Source of the DNA: CAZPXZ01 sp965221505
GTDB taxonomy: Bacteria > Pseudomonadota > Alphaproteobacteria > Rhodobacterales > CAZPXZ01
DNA length: 64,000 nt
Direction: 5' to 3'
Assembly: GCA_965221505.1 (NCBI GenBank)
Contig: CBDCSI010000002.1
Location: 1,674,001-1,738,000, forward strand
Positions 45,562 through 55,759 of the stretch are shown here, piece by piece. Position 1 is the first letter of the stretch. Each line of letters opens with the position of its first letter. The position numbers and the translations under genes are program-made. Under the pieces are notes generated by a model. That model was not told the DNA's origin and did not search any database. It saw only the letters and a program-made list of their open reading frames with translations.

Positions 45562-47334
45562 ATGACGAACTTCCGTCGCCCTTTCTCCTTGTCGAACGTA
45601 GCGATTCGGCTTGCGAATGCGGAAGAGACGCATCGCTGGGACCGGATCATGGCCGAGCGCCACGCGCTCGGCTTCGGCGGTCTGTTCGGCCAGGGTCTGC
45701 GGTATGTTGCGGAGGCAGACGGCGAGTGGGTGGCGCTGGCGGGCTGGCAGGCTGCGGCGTTGAAGCTCGCGCCGAGGGCTTCGGTTGTGGGTTGGACATG
45801 AGCGCAGCGTGAAGCGCGTCTTCGGCATGTGGCGAACAACACGCGGCTGCTGTTTCTGGTGGAGCCTGGCAGCGCTCCGAACCTCGGGAGCCGCTTCCTG
45901 GGCGGCATGTTGCAGCGACTGAGCGACGACTGGCGTCGGATCTGGGGTTATCCGCTGGAGTTGGCGGAAGCGTTTGTCGATCCGGCGCAGTATGAGGGGA
46001 CGGTATATCGGGCGTCGAACTGGCAGTTTGTGGGCCAGACGAGGGGCCATTCGCGTGTTTCGGGCGGCTACTCGGAGTCGCATGGCCAGCTGAAGGACAT
46101 CTATCTATATCCGCTGGACCGGTCTTCGCTGGCCCGGCTATCGGGGTCCGAGCCGCAGCCGGACTGGGCCGTGCCGAGCGTCGACTTGGACAGTTCGGCG
46201 GTTAAGCTCCCCTCTCTGACGGACGAGCTGAAACGAGTGCCGGACCATCGGCGCAAGCAAGGCCGGCGGCATCGCCTGGATACCGCGCTGGGCATCTGCG
46301 TTCTAGCCCGGCTGGCCGGCAAGGTCGGGGCCCTTGCGGTCTCGCGCTACGCGCAGTCGCTGACGCAGGAACAACTCGAAGCCCTGGGCGCCCGCCGAGA
46401 CCGCGAGGGGAAGCGCGTTCCGCCTTCGCTGTCGACCGTTTACCGCGTGATGACGCAGGCCGACAGCGACGAACTGCACGAGGCCGGCTGCCGTTGGGCA
46501 CGGGCGCACCCGGCGACGCCGGGCGTGGCGCTGGCGGCCGACGGCAAGCGCATCAACGGCGCCAACCGCACCGGCGACGGGTACCACGAGACGGCGACCC
46601 TGGTCGAGCACACCTCCGGCGTCGTGTTCGCCTGCCGAACCGTCAACTGCGAGGGCGGCGAGACCGCCGCCGTGAGAAGACCTGTTCCTCGACATCGATC
46701 TCGACGGCGCCGTCGTCACCGTCGACGCAGCCCACACCTGCAAGGCGACGGCGCGGAGCATCGTCGAGCAGGGGCGCGGCCGTTTCCTGTTCACCGTCCA
46801 GAAAAACGCTTCGGAGACGTTCGGGATCCTCGACGAGACAGACTGGGACGCGCTTCCCATCCACACATGGGTCGACGATCCCGGGAAGCCGGCGCACGGT
46901 CGCCTCGAAGCCCGCAAGATCGAGTGCTACTCCACCCTCGACAACGCCTTCAGCATCCCGCAGGTGAAGCAGATCTTACGCATCACGCGCGAGAGAACGA
47001 ACCGGAAAACGGCGCAGGAGACGACGGAAATCGTCTATGGAGTCACTTCGCTGGACGAGCGACAGCGCAGCCGGCCCGGTTGCTCGAACTCAATCGGGGA
47101 CACCGGACCGTCGAAAACCGCAACCACCGTCGCAGGGATACCAACTACGTCGAGGACGACTGCATGATGCGGACCGGAAAGGGACCCGACAACTGCGCAG
47201 CCCTCAACAACATCGCTCTCGCCGTCATCCTCACCAGCGGCTACTCGTCCGCCCCGGCTGCCATCGATCACTTCCAGTTCGCTCGCGACGACGCGCTCGA
47301 GAAAATCCGCACGCGCCACACCCGACACGCCTGA
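45562..47334 (+). pseudogene. Decayed transposase: DruA-like (DUF4338) N-domain fused to ISAs1-type DDE domain
   Basis: One ancestral gene broken three times. The N-terminal part (RWDRIMAERHALGF, LRYVAEADGEWVALAGWQA) runs to an in-frame TGA at 45799-45801. The same frame resumes (VANNTRLLFLVEPGSAPNLG, AEAFVDPAQYEGTVYRASNW) and completes a DUF4338/DruA-like domain. An ISAs1/H-repeat-type transposase follows: DELKRVPDHRRKQGRRH, then ALAADGKRING with the first Asp. One extra base near 46677 shifts the frame, in which DIDLDGAVVTVDAAHTCKA continues. A second shift near 47060 returns to the first frame for the Glu region HRTVENRNHRRRD and NCAALNNIALAVIL. Terminal repeats were not identified. Confidence 0.8.
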
Positions 47335-47589
47335 ACCGGACAACGGCATCCCGAACCCGGCCAACGTCCGGTCGGCGAGACCCCGTGCGCCGATCCTACG
47401 TACCTCGCCGAAACGCACCAGGAATTCCGGCGAATCGCACCGGAACCGACCCCGAAACGCACCCTACGCGACGTCGGAGCGCTTGGAACCCACGCCCACG
47501 CAAGCCTCGCCGAGCCGACGGCGGCCGAGAAGCAGAACGAACCGGCTCCGCTCCAGAGCGAATTCGGCCTGTTGGCGCGGTGCCCTGTA

Positions 47590-47618
47590 TTGCCATGACG
47601 CATCGTATGGTGTACAAT
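47590..47618 (+). promoter_or_regulatory. Near-consensus sigma70 promoter of the toxin-antitoxin pair
   Basis: TTGCCA (47590-47595), 17 nt, TACAAT (47613-47618). It overlaps the most upstream ATG codons of the toxin frame, which bears on the true start. Confidence 0.6.
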
Positions 47619-47933
47619 CCGTCCACGATTGATGTCCGCCGGACCGAAGAGTACATTAGCTGGCTTCGCAGGCTTCGCGATAGGGAGGCGAAGTCGCGGA
47701 TTATCACTCGCATGACTCGGCTGTCGGAGGGCAACCCGGGAGATTGCAAACGGTTGGGCGAAGATCTCTGGGAGCTAAGGCTTACGTACGGGCCGGGATA
47801 TCGGATCTACTACCGCCAAGTGAATCCGAGATTGGTCGTGCTGTTGCTTGGCGGGGACAAGGATTCCCAAGGCACCGATATCGATAAGGCCCGAGTCTTG
47901 GCAAAGATGGTTGCAGAGGAACAGGACACATGA
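47595..47933 (+). CDS. RelE/ParE-superfamily toxin (HigB-like, phage Gp49-type)
   Basis: 112 aa from ATG 47595. The core TIDVRRTEEYISWLRRLRDR, the TRMTRLSEGNPGDCKRLGE region and LWELRLTYGPGYRIYYRQ match the addiction-module killer family, mRNA interferases that act on the ribosome. LVVLLLGGDKDSQGTDI completes it. The start is uncertain. A strong promoter overlaps ATG 47595 and ATG 47607, so a later or non-canonical start (ATT 47631, matching the usual family N-terminus) or a leaderless mRNA is possible. Its stop overlaps the antitoxin ATG by 4 bp. Its lower GC than the flanks suggests transfer. Confidence 0.85.
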   Translation: MTHRMVYNPSTIDVRRTEEYISWLRRLRDREAKSRIITRMTRLSEGNPGDCKRLGEDLWELRLTYGPGYRIYYRQVNPRLVVLLLGGDKDSQGTDIDKARVLAKMVAEEQDT

Positions 47934-48379
47934 GCAATGATCGAGAATTAGCCGACAGGGTAAGGAAGAGGACCCGTCCGTGGGATGCTGCAGAATTATT
48001 GGAGAACGCAGACGATATCGTCGCCTATGTCGAAGCAGCGTTAGAGGACGGCGATCAGCAGGTGATCGCTGTTGCATTAGACGACATCGCACGCTCCAGA
48101 GGGCTAACCGAGCTTGCTAGTCAGTGCGGGCTTAGCCGAGATAGCCTGAACAGGGCCATTTCGAGTGAGGACTACGCCGAAATCATAGAGGTCTTTAGCG
48201 TCTTGGTGGCCGAGATCGTGCACAGGCTTCCCAGGTTGGACTGTGGCGATTCAGTTGAGCGGGTCGATGGCGAACGGGCCCTTTGGAATGAAGTGGATGA
48301 AGTGAAGTATCCGAATGTATGGGTGCGATGGCGCGAGTCTACTTCGTACTCATCAGAGCAAGCATCCAAACATCTGTAG
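47930..48379 (+). CDS. HigA-like addiction-module antitoxin with atypical C-terminus
   Basis: 149 aa. Residues about 15-85 match the antidote family: RPWDAAELLENADDIVAYVE, AALEDGD, IAVALDDIARSRGLTELA, SQCGLSRDSLNRAISSE, including the HTH. Family members usually end near 100 aa; here about 50 extra residues follow (LPRLDCGDSVERVDGERALW, then VRWRESTSYSSE). It would neutralise the toxin and repress the shared promoter. ATGA overlap with the toxin gene. The odd tail may reflect a frame change or a genuine variant. Confidence 0.8.
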   Translation: MSNDRELADRVRKRTRPWDAAELLENADDIVAYVEAALEDGDQQVIAVALDDIARSRGLTELASQCGLSRDSLNRAISSEDYAEIIEVFSVLVAEIVHRLPRLDCGDSVERVDGERALWNEVDEVKYPNVWVRWRESTSYSSEQASKHL

Positions 48380-48425
48380 TTTGATGCAGGTGTCCGGGAG
48401 TCCGGGAGTTGGCAGGACCGCGACG

Positions 48426-48607
48426 ATGAACGGAATCCAATACATTAAGCTGATCGGCGATACCCGGGCGTTTCGGGAATGCGCGGCGCTGATTGAGGAT
48501 GAAATTCGCCGATTGAACGTCAAGGGCGGAGATCTCAAGCCAGTTGGCGGTGGCGCTGGATGGCCATCGCACATCGTATGGGAGTCCCTGAAAACGGCTA
48601 GCCACTT
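48426..48607 (+). pseudogene. 5' part of a HEPN-like gene interrupted by the IS66 element
   Basis: From ATG 48426 the frame reads MNGIQYIKLIGDTRAFREC, AALIEDEIRRLNVKGGDLK and HIVWESLKTASH, where the IS66 element begins. Joined to the 3' part after removing the element and one 8-bp duplicate, the frame continues uninterrupted for 214 codons. The gene begins 46 bp after the antitoxin stop, so it may once have been the third gene of that operon. GC content is lower than the surroundings. Confidence 0.7.
48600..48607 (+). repeat. Target-site duplication, left copy
   Basis: AGCCACTT directly abuts the left end of the IS66 element; an identical copy abuts the right end at 51014-51021. Eight bases is the duplication length typical of the IS66 family. 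Confidence 0.92.
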
Positions 48608-48625
48608 GTAACTGCTCACCCCCTT
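48608..48625 (+). repeat. Left terminal inverted repeat of the IS66 element
   Basis: GTAACTGCTCACCCCCTT, a perfect inverted match to 50996-51013. Confidence 0.92.
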
Positions 48626-48750
48626 GGCGAGTCTGAGACTATGGTCATTGTGGGCTGTCCTTTTCGTCGGATCACGCTTGCGTGCTGACGTTGGCTCGCT
48701 AGTTGGAGCACGTTTGCGCGAGCGGTCTCTTCGTTTCGTCGGGTAGGGTA

Positions 48751-48779
48751 TTGACAATGTAGCGAGCGGAGCCTACAAC
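48751..48779 (+). promoter_or_regulatory. Promoter inside the IS66 element
   Basis: TTGACA (48751-48756), 17 nt, TACAAC (48774-48779), about 50 bp before the methyltransferase start. It probably drives both genes of the element. Confidence 0.65.
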
Positions 48780-48827
48780 CCTTCGGGAGCCGAATCGGAT
48801 CGGCGTTGGCGCGGGGTTGGAGCGGGG

Positions 48828-49499
48828 TTGTCGATGCCGGCGTGGTACGGATCGAAAGCGACTTCGGGGCTTTGCCAGGCGATCGTCGCCCTGCAGCCGC
48901 CTCACGACGTGTATATCGAGCCGTTTCTCGGCGGCGGGGCGATCATGCGGAGGAAGCTTCCGGCGATGCGGAACGTCGGGCTCGACTTGGATGCGCGCGC
49001 GATTTCGGCGTTCCGCTGCGGGTATCCGGTAGAGTTGCATCAGGGGTGTGCGCTGCGCTTTCTGGCGGCGTTCCCGTTTCAGGGCCGCGAGTTGGTCTAT
49101 TGCGATCCGCCGTATGTGCAGTCGACGCGCCGTTCGGCTCGCCGCTACCGGCACGACTTCGACGACGCGTCGCATGTGGCTCTGCTGGAGTTGCTGAAGG
49201 GTCTGGACTGCCGCGTGATGGTGTCCGGCTATCCCTCGCGGCTGTATGACACGCATCTGGCCGGCTGGCGGTCGGTATCGCTGCAGGTGAACAACCAGGC
49301 TTCGGTGGTGACGGAGACGGTCTGGTTCAACTATGTCCCGGACCGGGTTCACTGGTCGCGGTTTGCGGGCCGCACCAACACGCGGCGCCAGACGATCAAG
49401 CGTCGGGCGGAGAGCTGGGCGCGGCGCTATGCGGCGATGCCGCCGGGCGAACGTCTGGCGGTGCTTTCCGCGATGCTGGCGGAGGAGGTCGAGCCGTGA
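48828..49499 (+). CDS. D12-class DNA adenine N6-methyltransferase (IS66 passenger)
   Basis: About 223 aa. Family positions are WYGSKATSGL (the AdoMet-side start, motif X), YIEPFLGGGAIM (motif I, AdoMet binding) and LVYCDPPYVQST (motif IV, catalytic DPPY). It methylates adenine in DNA; the recognition sequence is unknown, and the protein is shorter than Dam. It lies inside the insertion sequence and its stop overlaps the transposase GTG, so the two are co-expressed. Self-methylation controlling transposition, or protection from restriction, are plausible roles. TTG 48828 has GGAG 5 nt upstream; ATG 48834 is the alternative start. Confidence 0.85.
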   Translation: MSMPAWYGSKATSGLCQAIVALQPPHDVYIEPFLGGGAIMRRKLPAMRNVGLDLDARAISAFRCGYPVELHQGCALRFLAAFPFQGRELVYCDPPYVQSTRRSARRYRHDFDDASHVALLELLKGLDCRVMVSGYPSRLYDTHLAGWRSVSLQVNNQASVVTETVWFNYVPDRVHWSRFAGRTNTRRQTIKRRAESWARRYAAMPPGERLAVLSAMLAEEVEP

Positions 49500-50959
49500 C
49501 GACGGTGAACGGCCGCTATCTGCGCGAGGAGGTCGACGCTGCGAAGGCTCAGGCCGAGGCGTTGCGAGCGTCGGGCAAGCTGTCGCCCGAGGTCGACGCC
49601 TTGTTCGGGCTCCTGTTCTCCTTGCTGGACCTTCTGATCGTCGCTTTCCTGGAGAAGACGACCCGCAAGGACAGCGTCAACTCCGGCATCCCGCCGTCGC
49701 AAACCGAGAAGGACGAGACGTCGGTGCCGCGTTCGAGGACCGCCCGGGAGACGGTCGACGCGGCAAGCGAGGAGGCAGGCGCCGAGTTCGAGACGGTCAC
49801 GGTCGAAGAGACGGCCACGGTCGAGGCCTGCGAGGCCTGTGGCGCGGACCTGGGCGACGTGGACGCGATCGAACGCGAGCGTCGCACCCGGCTCGACATC
49901 GCCTTCCAAGTGATCGAACGCCATGTCGACGCCGAGGTCAAACGCTGTCCCGATTGCCGGACGCGCACCAAGGCTCCCTTCCCGGACGACATGCCGGGAC
50001 CGCTGCAATACGGCCAGGGCTTCCAGGCGCTCGTCGTCAGCCTGCTGGTGGCCCACATGGTCTCCTTGAACCGGACCGTCAGCCTCGTCCAGGCGATCTG
50101 CGGGCGCAAGCTCTCCGAAGCCACCTGCCTCGGCTATGTCGAGCGCCTCTATCGCGCGCTGGAAGAGTGGGAACGGGCCGCCATCGAAGCGCTGCTGACC
50201 CGGCCGGCGCTGTGCGTCGACGAGACCGGCATGCGGGTCGACAAGAAGCGCCATTGGATCCACGTCGTCACCGACGGAGCGTTGACGTTGAAGTTCCTGC
50301 ATCGCAAGCGTGGCACGGCAGCGACGAACGAGATCGGCATTCTTCCCCGCTATGCCGGCGTGCTGATCCACGACGGCTTCGGCGCCTACTTCACCTACGA
50401 CAACTGCACCCACGCTCTGTGTGGCTCTCACTTGCTCCGCGACCTGTACCGCGCCGTCCAAACCAACGGCTTCCGGTGGGCGCGCCTGATGACGAAGCTG
50501 CTGCAAGAAACCTGCCACAGGGTCAAGGCCAGCAAGGCCAAGGCCCTGACCGAGGAGGAATGTCGGGCGATCCGAAAACGCTACCGAACCATTCTCACGC
50601 AAGGGGCGCGGGAGTTGCCCGAAATCCCGCCGCGCAAGAGCGGCCAACGAGGACGCATCGCCAAGTCCGACGCCCACAACCTGCACGAGAGACTGACCGA
50701 ATACGAGGACGAGGTGCTTCGCTTCATGCGCGATCCCCATGTCAGCTTCACAAACAACCGGTCCGAGAACAACCTTCGGATGGCGAAAGTGAAACAGAAG
50801 GTCTCAGGATGCTTCCGAACCTTCAAATTCGGCGCGTACTACTGCCGCATCTCAAGCTACTTCAAGTCCGCCGCCGCACAGGGGTACGGACCCGTCGCCG
50901 CAACCAAGATCGCATTGAACGGAAGGGCAACAGAACTCATCCCGAAACCGACCGACTGA
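49496..50959 (+). CDS. IS66-family transposase
   Basis: A 487-aa DDE transposase starting at GTG 49496 within the methyltransferase stop, with GGAGGAGG upstream. The N-terminal leucine-rich helix and zinc-finger region (CEACGADLGD, CPDCRTRT) precede the IS66 core. Catalytic positions are visible as LCVDETGMRV (Asp), VLIHDGFGAYF (Asp) and TNNRSENNLRMAKVKQK (Glu). The C-terminal FRTFKFGAYYCRISSYF is the usual IS66 tail. The frame is intact. Confidence 0.95.
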   Translation: MTTVNGRYLREEVDAAKAQAEALRASGKLSPEVDALFGLLFSLLDLLIVAFLEKTTRKDSVNSGIPPSQTEKDETSVPRSRTARETVDAASEEAGAEFETVTVEETATVEACEACGADLGDVDAIERERRTRLDIAFQVIERHVDAEVKRCPDCRTRTKAPFPDDMPGPLQYGQGFQALVVSLLVAHMVSLNRTVSLVQAICGRKLSEATCLGYVERLYRALEEWERAAIEALLTRPALCVDETGMRVDKKRHWIHVVTDGALTLKFLHRKRGTAATNEIGILPRYAGVLIHDGFGAYFTYDNCTHALCGSHLLRDLYRAVQTNGFRWARLMTKLLQETCHRVKASKAKALTEEECRAIRKRYRTILTQGARELPEIPPRKSGQRGRIAKSDAHNLHERLTEYEDEVLRFMRDPHVSFTNNRSENNLRMAKVKQKVSGCFRTFKFGAYYCRISSYFKSAAAQGYGPVAATKIALNGRATELIPKPTD

Positions 50960-50995
50960 CCAAATCACTAGATACTCAAACACATTGCTGCCCCG

Positions 50996-51013
50996 AAGGG
51001 GGTGAGCAGTTAC
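50996..51013 (-). repeat. Right terminal inverted repeat of the IS66 element
   Basis: Perfect reverse complement of the left end (48608-48625). Confidence 0.92.
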
Positions 51014-51021
51014 AGCCACTT
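51014..51021 (+). repeat. Target-site duplication, right copy
   Basis: AGCCACTT, identical to 48600-48607. Confidence 0.92.
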
Positions 51022-51484
51022 TAATCTTGCGACTGCCCTCGAACTCAGACTAAAGTGTTTGCTGCAACTGCACGAGATAGTACCGGAATCCGGGAATACC
51101 GGACACCTTCTCGCCGGGTTGTACGTTCAGTTGGGCGAGAGCGGCAAGCCGTCTGCGGACAAACTGGAGTTCCTCTTTCAGGAGGCAATTGCGGACCATC
51201 CTCTTGAGTTGGTCGCGTTCCTGAGCACCCACACTTCAGACCGCCCCGAAGGGCCTAGCGAGAAGCCGCTTGCGACCTTGAAGGATTTCTTCGACTACTT
51301 GGACATAGAGGCCGAGTTGTGGAAGAAGAGATACTCTTGGGAAAGCGCGGACGGCGGTCGGTGGCAACACTACATGGATGATCTGGGAGCGCTGTTACGG
51401 TTTCTTGACTCGACAGAAATTGTTGCGAAGGATTTGGCGCGAAAGCGCGGAATCGTGCGGTCGTCGACTGAGCGCAGCAAGTAG
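51014..51484 (+). pseudogene. 3' part of the interrupted HEPN-like gene
   Basis: After the element the coding frame resumes with FNLATALELRLKCLLQLHE, then GHLLAGLYVQLGESGK, and ends LARKRGIVRSSTERSK at the stop 51482-51484. The helix pattern ALELxLKxLL followed by GHxLxxLYxxL resembles HEPN-like proteins linked to RNA-targeting, toxin and defence functions. The Rx4-6H catalytic motif is not evident, so it may be a non-enzymatic member. The fit to HEPN is by pattern only. Confidence 0.6.
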
Positions 51485-51730
51485 AATAGTACTAGCGTGG
51501 ACGATTATCCGGCGTATGCGGTTGCACTCGCAGGGCCGTGGCCAGCTACGATCCAGACCCACGAACAGGCTGAGTTCGCAAGTGAGTCGTCAGCGCAACC
51601 GGCCGATTGAGCGAAATCCCTTTCCGTCGACCGACGTTGTACAGCGACGTGTGCCGTTCGTCGCTATTGCCAATCATTTGAGTTCCCTCCAATTAGAAGG
51701 AGCGGCAGCCTCAGGGTCGATTCTCCTTTG

Positions 51731-52722
51731 CTACCCGGATTGCGGCGCCCGAACATGGCAGGCGACGAAGCGCTCTCCGCCGATCCGCTGCAGAGCCGGA
51801 ACCGACTGTCCGCAACGGGGCTCGGCGATCGGACAACGCGTGCGGTAGCGGCAGCCGGAGGGCGGGTTCAGGGGACTCGGCACCTCTCCGACGACGAGGG
51901 CACGCGGCTTCCGTCTTCGCTCGAGTGTGGGCACCGACTGCATCAGCATTTCGGTATAGGGGTGGCGCGGTGCGGAGAACAGCTCCCGCTTTGGCGCGAC
52001 TTCGACCAGCTGGCCCAGATACATCACCGCAACCCGGTCGCTGACGTGCTCGACCACGGCGAGATCGTGCGAGACGAAGAGATAGGCCACGCCGGTCTCG
52101 GCCCGGAGCCGCGCGAGCAGGTTGACGACCTGGGCCTGGACCGAGACGTCGAGCGCGGAGACCGGCTCGTCGGCGACGATGAGTTCCGGCTCCAGCGCGA
52201 GCGCGCGGGCGATGCCGATTCGCTGCCGCTGCCCGCCGGAAAACGCGTCCGGGTAGAGGTTTCCCTGTTCGGGGCGGAGGCCGACCTGCCGGAAGAGCGC
52301 CGCCACCCGCTCCCGTCGGTCCCTCGACGATCCGCGACCGTGTTCCCGGAGAGGCTCTCCGACGATCTCGCCGGCCCGCATCCGGGGATTGAGCGAGGAA
52401 ACCGGATCCTGAAACACCATCTGCACCCGGCTTCGATGCTTGCGGAGCTCGCGTTCCGGCAGCTCGGAGACCGCCACCCCGCCGAGCAGGACGCGTCCCG
52501 AGGTCGGCCGATGCAGGCAGGCGATCAGCTTCGCGACGGTCGACTTGCCGCAGCCGCTCTCTCCCACCAGGCCCACCGCTTCGCCGCCGCGGATCTGGAG
52601 CGACACGCCGTCGACGGCGTGCACGGTTCCCCGAACCGATCCGAACGCCCCGCGACGGACCCGAAAATGCCGCGAGACCCGCTCGAGTTCGAGCAGCGGT
52701 TCCGTTCCGCGGGCCGCGGCGT

Positions 52723-52726
<4 letters not shown>
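51731..52726 (-). CDS. Oligopeptide/dipeptide ABC transporter ATP-binding protein (DppF-type)
   Basis: A 331-aa ATPase with Walker A GESGCGKSTVAKL, MVFQDPVSSLNPRM, signature FSGGQRQRIGIARAL and Walker B IVADEPVSALDVSVQAQ. The C-terminal Cys-rich oligopeptide-transporter domain (GCRYRTRCPIAEPRC) is present. Start ATG 52726 overlaps the DppD stop. It is the last gene of the operon. Confidence 0.94.
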
Positions 52727-53768
<1,042 letters not shown>

Positions 53769-53772
<4 letters not shown>

Positions 53773-54875
53773 GCGGCCGCGCTCGGCTCGAACAGGGAGC
53801 GGCAGGTGCCGCCGAACGCGGCGTCCCGTTCCGCGCCGGTCAGGAAGTCGGCCTGCAGCAGGACGTAGTCGAGGCTCTGGCGATAGGTGCAGTAGCGCTC
53901 GACGTTCGGCATGTCCGATCCCCAGATCATGCAGCCGGCGCCGAAGCGGTCGTGAATCTGCCGGACGTGTCCGATCGCCGCCGTATAGGGATAGGCGTGC
54001 CGGCGCCCCCAACCGATGGGGTAGAGAATCTCGGTGAAGACCGGGAAGGAATCCTGGATCCGCTCGATTACGCCCGGCCAGCGGATGCGGCCCGATCCGT
54101 CGTCGAAGAGGGCGGTGGGCCAGCCGTGGACGATGACCGAGCGGATACGCGGAAACTTCTCCAGCCAGCCGGCGAAAGTATCCATCTCCTCGACGAAGCC
54201 GCCCCAGGGCGTCTCGCCGGGAAACACCCAGAAGACCGGCAGGTCGAGCCGTTCGACGGTCTTCCAGAAGTCGTCGAAGGACGCCGCCGCGTAGGACTCC
54301 TTCCAGCCCGAGCGCATGAAGCCGGCCAGCGTAAAATACAGCCCCGACATGCCGAGCGTTCCGACCTGGCGCTCCAGCCGCCGGATCTCCCCGTCGCGCC
54401 AGGCGAAGCCTTCCTCGACCTGGGCGAGCCCGACGAAGCGATCCGGATACCGCGCGATCGCTTCGGCGAAGATCTCGGCCGAGTTTCCGTAGATGTGGTC
54501 GTTTTGCAGCACCGTCATGTCGACGCCGACGTAGTCCATCTGCGCGACCAGCGTCTCCGCCGGACTGTCGAGGTCCCGGGTTGCCGGGCTCAGGAACTGG
54601 ACGTGATAGGTCTCGCCGTCGAGGTCCCAGGCCATGCGGCCGTTCCCGTCCGCGCGAAAGTTCAGCCCCCGCCTGCGTCCGGTCTCCGAGGGATCGCCCG
54701 GATCCCAGAGATGGCGCTCGGTCACGATTTCGCCGTCGCTCTGGCGGACGACCGGCTGGGCGGTGTGGGTGTGCATGGCCCATTGCAGGTAGAGGCGGTG
54801 TTCCTCTTCCGTCTCGAAGCCGCAGGCTCCCGCCAGCGGCGGAAACACGTGACCGTGGCAATCGACGATATGCAT
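53769..54875 (-). CDS. Amidohydrolase family protein (ACMSD-like metal-dependent hydrolase)
   Basis: A 368-aa TIM-barrel hydrolase. MHIVDCHGHVFPP at the N-terminus carries a His-x-His-like metal motif, and VIVHGWPTALF and WGSDMPNVERYC supply the later His and Asp. VGLAQVEEGFAW fits the ACMSD/amidohydrolase-2 group. It sits inside the peptide transporter operon between the permease and ATPase genes, so it probably acts on the imported compound. ATG 54875 has GGAG 10 nt upstream. Confidence 0.85.
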
Positions 54876-54889
54876 CGCATGGCGCTCCT

Positions 54890-55759
54890 TCAGGTTCCGA
54901 GGCGGGGATCGAGCCAGTCGCGCAGCCCGTCGCCGAGCAGGTTGAATCCCAGCACCAGGAGCGAGATCGCGAGCCCCGGCGCGACCACCATGAACGGCGC
55001 CGCGTGGAGGTATTCCCGCCCCGATCCGAGCATGGTGCCCCATTCCGGCGTCGGGGGCTGTACGCCGAGCCCCAGGAACCCGAGCGCGGTGGCCGTCAGG
55101 ACCGCCTGCCCGGCCTGCAGGCTCCCCTCGATCACGATCACCGTCGCCGCGTTCGGGAGCACGTGGCGCAGGAGGATGCGCCAGGGCCGGACGCCGATGG
55201 TGCGGGCGGCGGCGATGAAGTCCTCCTCCCGGATCTCCATGACCCGTCCCCGGACGATCCGGGCGACGGGCGGCGTGAACGAGATGCTGATCGCCATCAC
55301 CAGTCCGACCAGTCCGGCGCCCATCACCGCCGCGATGGCGATCGCGAGGATCATGTTGGGAATGGTCAGCGCCACGTCCACGACCGCGTCCACCGCCATG
55401 GCGAGCGGTCCGCGGACGAATCCCGAGACCAGCCCGAGCGCGACGCCGAAGAAACAGGAGAGCGCGACGGAGACGAGGGCGACCGAGAGCGTGTGCCGCG
55501 TTCCGATCAGCACCCGGCTCAAGAGGTCCCGCCCGAGCGGGTCGGTGCCGAGCCAGTGCCGGGCGCTCGGGCCCTCGAGCGACTCGAGCAGGTTCTGCTC
55601 GTCCAGCCCGTAGGGCGCGATCCGCTCGCCGAATAGCGCCGCGGCCAGGAAGAGGAGGAGGAGCAATCCGCCGGCGCCGAGATAGACGTTCTGTCGGAGC
55701 CATCGCGCCGCGAAGGCGCCGCGCGCCCTGAGCGAGGAAGCTGCCTGGCCGGCGCTCAT
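54890..55759 (-). CDS. Oligopeptide ABC transporter permease (DppC-type)
   Basis: A 289-aa permease with N-terminal GERIAPYGLDEQNLLESLEG, then HWLGTDPLGRDLLSR, the standard DppC/OppC motif. The coupling loop is DFIAAARTIGVRPWRILLRHVLPN. ATG 55759 overlaps the DppB stop. It pairs with the DppB-type permease. Confidence 0.94.
   Translation of the reverse strand: MSAGQAASSLRARGAFAARWLRQNVYLGAGGLLLLLFLAAALFGERIAPYGLDEQNLLESLEGPSARHWLGTDPLGRDLLSRVLIGTRHTLSVALVSVALSCFFGVALGLVSGFVRGPLAMAVDAVVDVALTIPNMILAIAIAAVMGAGLVGLVMAISISFTPPVARIVRGRVMEIREEDFIAAARTIGVRPWRILLRHVLPNAATVIVIEGSLQAGQAVLTATALGFLGLGVQPPTPEWGTMLGSGREYLHAAPFMVVAPGLAISLLVLGFNLLGDGLRDWLDPRLGT

Larger units (their letters stand above)
48608..51013 (+). 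mobile_element. Complete IS66-family insertion sequence with a methyltransferase passenger gene
   Basis: A 2406-bp element bounded by perfect 18-bp inverted repeats (GTAACTGCTCACCCCCTT) and flanked by the 8-bp duplication AGCCACTT. It carries two overlapping genes, a D12-class adenine methyltransferase and an IS66-type DDE transposase, behind a near-consensus promoter. The usual tnpA and tnpB accessory genes are absent, as in the single-transposase (ISBst12-like) branch. Intact ends, duplication and open frames suggest recent insertion. Confidence 0.92.

Noticed and set aside
45799..45801. In-frame TGA as selenocysteine or recoded codon
   Set aside because: No SECIS-like hairpin is apparent and the gene has two further frameshifts, so decay is the simpler explanation.
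45562..46140. A Druantia defence system
   Set aside because: The DruA-like domain is part of a transposase, carries a stop codon, and no druB-druE or type III helicase genes are nearby.
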